14,298 bases of DNA from an uncultured Odoribacter sp. (GTDB lineage Bacteria; Bacteroidota; Bacteroidia; Bacteroidales; Marinifilaceae). The notes under the pieces are model-generated. The model ran no database searches. It was not told the DNA's origin and worked only from the letters and a program-made list of their open reading frames with translations. The position numbers were made by a program, and so were the translations under genes. Shown here in pieces: positions 6,925 through 13,079 of this stretch (positions within the stretch are counted from its first letter, which is position 1; the number at the start of each line of letters is the position of its first letter). The DNA is taken from positions 1-14,298 of the forward strand of contig URJC01000033.1 of assembly GCA_900548135.1 (NCBI GenBank), read 5' to 3'.

Positions 6925-8187
6925 ATGCTTAATTTAATCCGGAAGTCGTTGAAAACAGCTAAACATCACCCGCGTTTGGGAGGTTTGGAAATTTTAAAAT
7001 ATATAGGGCCTGGCTTATTAGTAACAGTTGGGTTTATTGATCCGGGTAACTGGGCGTCCAATTTAGCGGCAGGTGCGGATTATGGATATGCTTTGCTTTG
7101 GATGGTGTCATTGTCTACAGTGATGTTGATTATTTTGCAGCACAATGTGGCTCATCTGGGAATTGCTACGGGTTTGTGTTTATCGGAAGCAACCATGACT
7201 TATATTAAGCCGAAATATGCTAAAATGATGTTATGGACTGCGATGGGTGCTTCTGTCTCGACTTCACTGGCTGAAATCTTAGGTGGAGCCATTGCACTTG
7301 AAATGTTGTTCCATGTTCCGGTTAGAATCGGAGCTGTTCTGGTGACAATTTTTGTAACGATTATGTTGTTTACCAATTCTTACCGGGTTATCGAACGTTG
7401 GATTATTGCTTTTGTTTCGATTATCGGGTTATCTTTTATTTATGAATTATCTTTGGTTCATGTCGATTGGGGAGAGGCAGCTTTGGCTTGGGTGACTCCA
7501 TCATTTCCGGAAGGTTCGATGGTTGTGATCATGAGTGTACTCGGAGCAGTGGTGATGCCGCATAATTTATTTCTTCATTCCGAGGTTATTCAGAGCCGGC
7601 AATGGAACCTTGAAGACGATAAAGTGATTCGCAAGCAGTTGCGTTATGAGTTTTGGGATACTTTCTTATCCATGATGATCGGTTGGGCGATCAATAGTGC
7701 TATGATTCTTTTGGCTGCAGCTACTTTTTTCAAAAGTGGCAGTACTGTGAATGAATTGCAGGATGCGAGTGCTTTGTTACATCCTCTTTTGGGGAATAAT
7801 GCGGTTGTTGTATTTGCCGTGGCCTTGCTTTTTGCCGGGATTGCTTCAACGATTACTTCCGGAATGGCTGCCGGTTCGATTTTTGCCGGGATCTACCGTG
7901 AGCCTTATGACATCAAAGACAGTCATTCGCGTTGGGGAGTGTTGTTGTCCTTGGTAATTGCTTTGATTATTATTATGCTCGTGTCTAATCCTTTTATGGG
8001 ATTGATTTATTCGCAAATGATCCTTAGTATTCAGTTGCCGGTTACAATTTTTCTTCAAGTTTATCTGACTTCTTCCGGGAAAGTAATGGGTAAATATAAA
8101 AACCGGACTTCTACAAAATGGATTCTGTATACTTTAGGAGGAATTGTGACTGTCCTGAATTTGATGTTGTTTATTAGTATGTTTTAA
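6925..8187 (+). CDS. NRAMP-family divalent metal transporter (MntH-like)
   Basis: A 420-residue integral inner-membrane protein, close to the 412 of E. coli MntH, with about 10-11 hydrophobic segments. NRAMP proteins import Mn2+, Fe2+ and often Co2+ by proton symport. Both signature metal-binding motifs are intact: DPGN in TM1 (Asp39-Asn42) and MPHN in TM6 (Met211-Asn214), whose Met favours transition metals over Ca2+ and Mg2+. LQHNVAHLGI and SYRVIERW are also typical. An in-frame GTG at 6889, three bases after the cobL stop, would add 12 residues and permit translational coupling; I prefer ATG 6925 because family members start with a short basic segment before KYIGPGLL. Its place inside a corrin cluster with no CbiMNQO or NiCoT gene in view suggests a cobalt-supply role. 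That is inference; manganese uptake is the default assignment. Confidence 0.93.
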   Translation: MLNLIRKSLKTAKHHPRLGGLEILKYIGPGLLVTVGFIDPGNWASNLAAGADYGYALLWMVSLSTVMLIILQHNVAHLGIATGLCLSEATMTYIKPKYAKMMLWTAMGASVSTSLAEILGGAIALEMLFHVPVRIGAVLVTIFVTIMLFTNSYRVIERWIIAFVSIIGLSFIYELSLVHVDWGEAALAWVTPSFPEGSMVVIMSVLGAVVMPHNLFLHSEVIQSRQWNLEDDKVIRKQLRYEFWDTFLSMMIGWAINSAMILLAAATFFKSGSTVNELQDASALLHPLLGNNAVVVFAVALLFAGIASTITSGMAAGSIFAGIYREPYDIKDSHSRWGVLLSLVIALIIIMLVSNPFMGLIYSQMILSIQLPVTIFLQVYLTSSGKVMGKYKNRTSTKWILYTLGGIVTVLNLMLFISMF

Positions 8188-8253
8188 GCTATAGGGGTGT
8201 GGATATTGTGCGGTAAAGTAATCTTAAGTTTTTGTCTGTGTAATTTGTGATAG

Positions 8254-9417
8254 ATGATAACAAATGAATTAGAGCAAAAGTGGCAGCGGATTCAGCAGGC
8301 GATGCAACGGCAAGAAGCAGATGGCTGCCTGTTGTCGATGAATATGAATTTGTATTATGCGTCGGGACAAGTGTTTAACGGTTATTTTTATCTTCCGGCA
8401 GAGGGAAATCCCTATTGGTTTGTGAAACGTTTGACAATAGGTAAAACAGGACAGGTACATGTAATCCGGAAACCAGAGCAGATGCCTGAACTTTTTCAGA
8501 AGCTGGGTTTACCGCTGCCCCGGAAGTTATTGCTAGAAGCTGATGAACTTCCCTATAATGAATATGTTCGTTTACAAAAAGTGTTCCAACCGGAACAGAC
8601 AGGAAATGCTTCGTCCTTGCTTCGGCAAATCAGAATGATAAAAACGCCTTGGGAAATTGAACAAATGCGGATTTCTGCCCGGCAACACGAGGCTGTATAC
8701 CGGAAAATTCCGTCCTGTTACCGCCCGGGAATGACAGATATAGAATTCCAGATCGAAATTGAACGGCAGATGCGATTACATGGTTCGTTGGGGTATTTCC
8801 GGGCTTTCGGTGCCAATATGGATATTTTTATGGGAAGTCTGTTAGCCGGGGATAATGCAGCGGTACCTTCTCCGTTTGATTTTGCCTTAGGAGGAGCGGG
8901 TATGCATGCTTCCGGCCCTTTAGGTGCAAATGGTACGATGCTACGGGAAGGAATGGCAGTTATGGTAGATATGTCGGGAAATTATACAGCGTACCAGACA
9001 GATATGACCCGTATGTTCTCAATAGGGAAATTGCCGGAAAAAGCTTATCAGGTTTATCGGATAGCCTTGGAAATCCAGACTCGAATGGAACAAACGGTGA
9101 AACCGGGAGTGCTTTGTGCAGATCTTTATTATAATGCCTTGGGTATAGTGAAAGAAAAAGGACTTGAGGATTGTTTTATGGGGACCCATTTTCAGGCAAA
9201 ATTTGTCGGGCATGGGGTTGGCTTGGAAATTAACGAATTGCCTGTATTAACACCCCGGTCAAACGACGTTATGCAACCCGGTATGATTTTTGCTTTTGAG
9301 CCAAAATTCGTTTTGGCAGGAATCGGAGCAGTGGGGATTGAGAATACTTTTTTAGTAACAGAAATGGGTGTGGAGAAAATAACCTTGTTGGATGAGAGTA
9401 TCATAGAATTGGGTTAG
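8254..9417 (+). CDS. M24-family metallopeptidase (Xaa-Pro aminopeptidase/dipeptidase type)
   Basis: A 387-residue probable cytoplasmic peptidase with the pita-bread fold. Residues about 1-130 form the N-terminal creatinase-like domain (NLYYASGQVFNGYFYLP). Residues about 135-387 form the catalytic domain, opening with IKTPWEIEQMR. All five expected dinuclear-metal ligands are present: Asp239 and Asp250 (VDMSGNYTAYQTD), His320 (FVGHGVGLEINELP), Glu349 (FAFEPKF) and Glu363 (GIENTF). These proteins usually bind Mn2+ or Co2+ and cleave X-Pro bonds. It sits between the NRAMP gene and cbiG-cbiF, 66 and 46 bases from them, on the same strand. Nothing in the sequence ties it to corrin synthesis, and it may be a passenger. 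The family call is firm; the exact substrate is unknown. Confidence 0.92.
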   Translation: MITNELEQKWQRIQQAMQRQEADGCLLSMNMNLYYASGQVFNGYFYLPAEGNPYWFVKRLTIGKTGQVHVIRKPEQMPELFQKLGLPLPRKLLLEADELPYNEYVRLQKVFQPEQTGNASSLLRQIRMIKTPWEIEQMRISARQHEAVYRKIPSCYRPGMTDIEFQIEIERQMRLHGSLGYFRAFGANMDIFMGSLLAGDNAAVPSPFDFALGGAGMHASGPLGANGTMLREGMAVMVDMSGNYTAYQTDMTRMFSIGKLPEKAYQVYRIALEIQTRMEQTVKPGVLCADLYYNALGIVKEKGLEDCFMGTHFQAKFVGHGVGLEINELPVLTPRSNDVMQPGMIFAFEPKFVLAGIGAVGIENTFLVTEMGVEKITLLDESIIELG

Positions 9418-9463
9418 GATAACTTTTTTGAATATATAGCAGTAATTAAATTATACAAATGAG

Positions 9464-11275
9464 ATGAAGACAGCCATAATGATAGCTTCAGATGCCGGAG
9501 CACAAATTGCCGGACTGCTCCGGAAAGAATTAGGACAGGAAGTAACTGTATTCTCAGTTAAAGAACGCGAAAAGTGTGTGCAGATTGACTCGATAACTGA
9601 TTTTGTGGCAAGGTATTTCAACGATTACGAAGCCTTTGTTTTCATCGGTGCAATGGGGATTTGTGTGCGGGCAATTGCCCCTTGTATTGGTTCAAAATAT
9701 AATGATCCGGCAGTAGTGAATATTGATGCAACCGGGCATTTTGTGGTATCTGTTTTGTCCGGGCATGTTGGTGGGGCAAATGAATTGACAGGGCGATTGG
9801 CCCGTATGATTGGGGCCGAACCAGTTATATCGACGCAGAGCGACACCACTGGATTGTGGGCACTGGATTTATTGGGTAAAAAGTACAATTGGAAGTTGGA
9901 ACATAGTGGTTCGATGAATCATTTTATCACGGCATTTGTAAATCGTTGTCCTACAGCTTTGTTATTGGATATAAAAGATAAAGGGACTGAATACCTGGAA
10001 CGTACTCGCCCTGAACATGTGGATGTGTATTATGATTTTAAAGATATTCCTACAGAAAAATATGAATTGATTATTGCAGTAACTCCTTGGTTATATGATA
10101 CCGGCATTCCCATTTTCTATTATCATCCTTCAGTGCTTCATTTGGGAGTCGGGTGCAGGAAGCAATGCAATCCTACCTGGATTTGGGCTTATATCTGCGA
10201 TGAATTGAAACGTTACCGGATTTCACCTCTGTCGGTTGGTACAGTTGCAACTATTGAATTGAAAAAGGATGAACCTTTGATTGCTGATTTGGTGAAAAAT
10301 CTGGGAGCTGGATTACGGATTTTTACTCCTGAGGACCTGAAAGACATTGAAGTCCCGAATCCTTCGGAAAAAGTGTTTGAAGTTACTGGTGTATATGGTG
10401 TTGCTGAGGCGGCTGCCTTGAAAAGTTCCGGGAATGTTAAGTTATTTTTGGAAAAACAAAAAGGACAGGTGACTTTAAATAATGACTTCACTTTTGCTTT
10501 GGCTTTGGATATTGAAGCTGAACGTAGTGGATTTATAGAGATTGTCGGGGCAGGTCCTGGTGATCCGGAACTGATTTCTGTCCGGGGAAAACGCTTGCTG
10601 GAGAAAGCCGACCTGATCCTCTATGCCGGGAGCCTGGTGCCAATCGAGCTCACTCATTATGCAAAGCCGGGGGCTACTGTGCGTAGCTCGGCTTCTATGA
10701 CCCTGGAAGAGCAATTTGTATTGATGAAAGAGTTTTATGACCGGGGATTATTTATTGTCCGCTTGCATACCGGGGATCCTTGTATCTATGGAGCTATTCA
10801 GGAGCAAATGGCTTTTTTTGACCAGTATGGAATGCGTTATCACATTACACCTGGGATATCTTCTTTTTTGGCAGCAGCAGCAGCATTGCGTTCACAATTT
10901 ACTATTCCTGAAAAGGTCCAGAGTATAATCTTGACTCGTGGAGAAGGGCGTACTCCTATGCCGGAAAGGGAAAAATTGCATTTGTTGGCCCGTTCACAGA
11001 GTACCATGTGTATTTTTTTAAGTGCTTCAATTGCCGAAGAAGTACAGCGTGAGTTATTGGAATGTTATCCTCCGGAAACTCCGGTTGCAGCTTGTTATCA
11101 CCTGACTTGGAAAGACGAAAAGATTTTCCGGGGTGAGCTTCGTGAACTTGCTGCCATCATGAAGGAAAATAAGCTGACATTAACTACGATGATTGTAGTC
11201 GGTGAGGCTATTGGAAACAGAGAAGGGCTGTCGAAACTTTATTCCGGCCATTTCAAACATTTATACCGTTCATGA
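9464..11275 (+). CDS. cbiG-cobM: CbiG-CbiF (CobM) fusion: cobalt-precorrin-5A hydrolase / cobalt-precorrin-4 C11-methyltransferase
   Basis: A 603-residue bifunctional protein of the anaerobic B12 pathway. Residues about 1-350 are CbiG, which opens the lactone of cobalt-precorrin-5A and releases acetaldehyde. Evidence: VFIGAMGICVRAIAP, the NIDATGHFVVSVLSGHVGGA block, LHLGVGCRKQ, and the VYGVAEAAAL C-terminal domain. Residues 357-603 are CbiF/CobM, the C11 methyltransferase: IVGAGPGDPELISVRGKRLL at the start, YAGSLVP, HTGDPCIYGA, and ITPGISSFLAAAAAL. CbiG is a marker of the oxygen-independent, cobalt-early route. CbiF makes the substrate of CbiG, so the fusion joins consecutive steps, with the later enzyme at the N-terminus. 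It starts 46 bases after the M24 gene and is followed by a hairpin shared with the convergent sod pseudogene. Confidence 0.95.
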   Translation: MKTAIMIASDAGAQIAGLLRKELGQEVTVFSVKEREKCVQIDSITDFVARYFNDYEAFVFIGAMGICVRAIAPCIGSKYNDPAVVNIDATGHFVVSVLSGHVGGANELTGRLARMIGAEPVISTQSDTTGLWALDLLGKKYNWKLEHSGSMNHFITAFVNRCPTALLLDIKDKGTEYLERTRPEHVDVYYDFKDIPTEKYELIIAVTPWLYDTGIPIFYYHPSVLHLGVGCRKQCNPTWIWAYICDELKRYRISPLSVGTVATIELKKDEPLIADLVKNLGAGLRIFTPEDLKDIEVPNPSEKVFEVTGVYGVAEAAALKSSGNVKLFLEKQKGQVTLNNDFTFALALDIEAERSGFIEIVGAGPGDPELISVRGKRLLEKADLILYAGSLVPIELTHYAKPGATVRSSASMTLEEQFVLMKEFYDRGLFIVRLHTGDPCIYGAIQEQMAFFDQYGMRYHITPGISSFLAAAAALRSQFTIPEKVQSIILTRGEGRTPMPEREKLHLLARSQSTMCIFLSASIAEEVQRELLECYPPETPVAACYHLTWKDEKIFRGELRELAAIMKENKLTLTTMIVVGEAIGNREGLSKLYSGHFKHLYRS

Positions 11276-11283
11276 TGTATGAA

Positions 11284-11319
11284 GACAGGGGTATTATGCA
11301 ATGACACAATACCCCCGTC
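11284..11319. terminator. Bidirectional terminator hairpin between cbiG-cobM and sod
   Basis: A 12-bp stem, GACAGGGGTATT (11284-11295) with AATACCCCCGTC (11308-11319), one A-C mismatch and a 12-base loop. It begins 8 bases after the cbiG-cobM stop and lies 13 bases downstream of the sod stop (11333) on the other strand. A TTTT follows on the + strand only at 11331-11334, so neither side has an adjacent U-tract. The position between convergent genes and the GC-rich stem support the call. Confidence 0.6.
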
Positions 11320-11332
11320 CCTATGTGCTGTT

Positions 11333-12002
11333 TTAATAACGGGCTTCGATAGTTTTCCAGTCGATGATACTCCAAAGTGCTTCCAAATGATCGGCCCGAC
11401 GATTCTGGTAGTCCAGATAGTAGGAGTGTTCCCAAACGTCTATTCCGAGTAGCGGGGTATAACCTTTCGTAAGAGGATTTCCTGCATTACCTTCTTGCCG
11501 GATCAAAAGTTTACCTTCGGGAGTCTTGGCCAGCCATACCCAGCCCGATCCGAATATAGCGTTACCTGCTGCCATGAATTCTTTTTTGAAATTTTCGTAT
11601 GTTCCCCATTCTTTTTCTATGGCTTGAAGTAATTTCCCCTCCGGCTGACGACGTGTTGAAGTAAAGAGTGTGATTCCAGGTTTGCGCTGCATTGTTAAAA
11701 ATTGGCCCCTCTGACTTTTTGATAATTGTTTCCAGGTCAGCATCTTCAAATTCTGTACCTGCAATGAGCTTATTCAGATTATTGATGTAAGCCTGTAAAT
11801 GTTTTCCATAATGAAAATCTATAGTCTGTTTGCTGATTACAGGTTCTAGTGCATTAGCTGCATATGGTAACTGGGGTAAAGTAAATTGTTTCATAACTTT
11901 CGTTTTTTGTGTTAAACATGTTTTGCCGTTGTGGGCTTGAGTGATTCCTGCAAGAGCAAGAAATACAGTTAACAGAATCATTTGAACGGCTTTTGTTTTC
12001 AT
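11333..12002 (-). pseudogene. sodB: Exported Fe-type superoxide dismutase with an internal frameshift
   Basis: Superoxide dismutase converts superoxide to peroxide and oxygen. The product is split between two frames. The first runs from 12002 with a signal peptide ([20 protein letters not shown], likely cleavage after Ala23) and then [22 protein letters not shown] and [11 protein letters not shown]. The second carries [31 protein letters not shown] and DVWEHSYYLDYQNRRADH to the stop at 11333. All four metal ligands (His of FHYGKH, His of NHT, Asp and His of DVWEH) are still encoded, and the Gln before TWNH points to the Fe type. The frames join near 11630-11660. The total is one base more than a multiple of three, and the loop after NHTLYF is about 5-6 residues shorter than in relatives I recall, so a small deletion fits better than a single miscall. 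An internal Met at 11894 could give a cytosolic form. A good promoter lies upstream. Confidence 0.85.
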
Positions 12003-12021
12003 CGTATTTCTATTTTTATTT

Positions 12022-12053
12022 CAAATTTAAAGAATAAAATAATACTTGTCAAA
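12022..12053 (-). promoter_or_regulatory. Promoter of the sod gene
   Basis: On the minus strand, TTTG (12053-12050) is followed after 20 bases by TAAATTTG (12029-12022), an exact match to the Bacteroidetes TTTG-N20-TAnnTTTG pattern. The -7 box ends 19 bases before the sod ATG, the same geometry as at cobJ and cobK-cbiD. It shows that the signal-peptide start at 12002 is the intended one. Confidence 0.65.
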
Positions 12054-12246
12054 TATTTATTATCGATGGGTAGATAGATAAAATTAATGTTCCTTGTATT
12101 TCAGTTATTTATATTCAATTTAAATAATATTAGGTTTGAAATTATTTTTATTTCTTAATGGGAATGGATTTGTAGGTCATGACTTTTCTCTTTATAAGAG
12201 ATTAAAATCATTCAATTTATTTGTAAGAGGAGTTGCAGGGTTTATA
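12054..12246. other. AT-rich non-coding spacer between the SIMPL and sod genes
   Basis: No convincing ORF or RNA gene is seen. The only structure is a small hairpin, TCTCTT-TAT-AAGAGA at 12187-12201, about 45 bases beyond the SIMPL stop (12247) on the minus strand. It lacks a following U-tract in either direction, so it is a poor terminator candidate. Confidence 0.5.
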
Positions 12247-12942
12247 TTATTCTATTTCAAACCGTACTTGCATTGAATAGTTTAATTTAATGGTGCGAAA
12301 GTTGTCAGATGTTTTTGCGGTCGAGAAATATACATTACTTTGTGGAAAGGCTGAATAGATATTATCTTGTTGAGGTTCAACGATACGGATAACACTTCCT
12401 AATTTTTTACCTAAAGATTCTACCAGATACGTCGCTTTAATTTGTGCTGCTTGTAGGGCTTTTAATTTCCCTTTTTGGTGGTAATGCTGCATATTCTGAT
12501 TTTTTAGTTCTCCTATATGCATGGAATTAATTCCTCTGGTATCAACAGCCTTTACAATTTCATTGATCTGATTGAAGTTGGTTAATGTAAGATCAAAATT
12601 TTTAGCAATCAGAAAATCGTGGCCTCGTTCCCGCCGGTAATCTCCCACTTCTCGCGTCCTGATCGCATCGTCCGTAATTCCTATATGGTATAAAGCTGTC
12701 TTCAGGTCCCGCTCGATTTGAGCCAGCGGGACTTTTGTCCGGTAGTCCTCCGGTTTGGACTTTCCGTCGAATTCTTCTTTAAAATATTCTTTTATTTCAA
12801 TGATATAGTGGATTTCATCCGGTACGACCTCGATTTCAGAAGTTCCGGTTACTTCTATATAATGCCCGTCAGTTTTTTGTGCTTGTAAGGAAAAAGTATT
12901 CCATACCGCAAATAGCAATACGAATAATGATTTTGTTTTCAT
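12247..12942 (-). CDS. Secreted SIMPL/DUF541 (YggE-like) domain protein
   Basis: A 231-residue exported protein. Residues 1-21 are a signal peptide (ending FSLQA, then QKTDG). The rest is one SIMPL domain, starting with the hallmark strand YIEVTGTSEIEVVPDEIHY, then the middle part with ITDDAIRTREVGDY, the helix KLKALQAAQIKATYLVESLG that is typical of the family, and a closing strand LNYSMQVRFEIE. E. coli YggE is linked to lower oxidative stress, but the biochemical function of the family is not settled. It is followed 244 bases later by the exported superoxide dismutase on the same strand, so a shared envelope-oxidative-stress theme is plausible but unproven. The start at 12942 gives a complete signal peptide. 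Confidence 0.88.
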   Translation of the reverse strand: MKTKSLFVLLFAVWNTFSLQAQKTDGHYIEVTGTSEIEVVPDEIHYIIEIKEYFKEEFDGKSKPEDYRTKVPLAQIERDLKTALYHIGITDDAIRTREVGDYRRERGHDFLIAKNFDLTLTNFNQINEIVKAVDTRGINSMHIGELKNQNMQHYHQKGKLKALQAAQIKATYLVESLGKKLGSVIRIVEPQQDNIYSAFPQSNVYFSTAKTSDNFRTIKLNYSMQVRFEIE

Positions 12943-12978
12943 AAGATCAGTAATAATTTTGTTTATATAATTTGTCTG

Positions 12979-13009
12979 TAAAAGTAAAAATAATCAGGAA
13001 GTGGGGCAA
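12979..13009 (-). promoter_or_regulatory. Candidate promoter of the SIMPL gene
   Basis: On the minus strand, TTG (13009-13007, preceded by A), 20 bases, then TACTTTTA (12986-12979), one mismatch from TAnnTTTG. The leader to the ATG at 12942 would be about 30 bases. It is weaker than the opposing cobK-cbiD promoter, with which it shares the 137-base divergent gap. Confidence 0.4.
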
Positions 13010-13029
13010 TACATCTGTTTCCTGTTGCA

Positions 13030-13061
13030 TTTGATGTATTCGGTTTTTATCTGTATTTTTG
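13030..13061 (+). promoter_or_regulatory. Promoter of cobK-cbiD
   Basis: TTTG (13030-13033), exactly 20 bases, then TATTTTTG (13054-13061): a full match to the Bacteroidetes promoter pattern. Transcription should start near 13066, so ATG 13068 would be essentially leaderless, while ATG 13080 lies 18 bases past the box, as in cobJ and sod. Confidence 0.65.
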
Positions 13062-13079
13062 TTCAAAATGAATCAGCAG

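Noticed and set aside
8188..8253. Separate promoter for the M24 peptidase gene
   Set aside because: TAAGTTTT at 8225-8232 is one mismatch from the -7 pattern, but the nearest TTG is only 16 bases upstream; too weak to call.
11333..11764. Two separate small minus-strand genes at the sod locus
   Set aside because: The two overlapping frames are halves of one dismutase; the start of the second frame (MQVQNLKML) is out-of-frame noise before the SOD residues begin.
12187..12201. Hairpin as terminator of the SIMPL gene
   Set aside because: The stem is six AT-rich pairs with no following U-tract in the direction of transcription.
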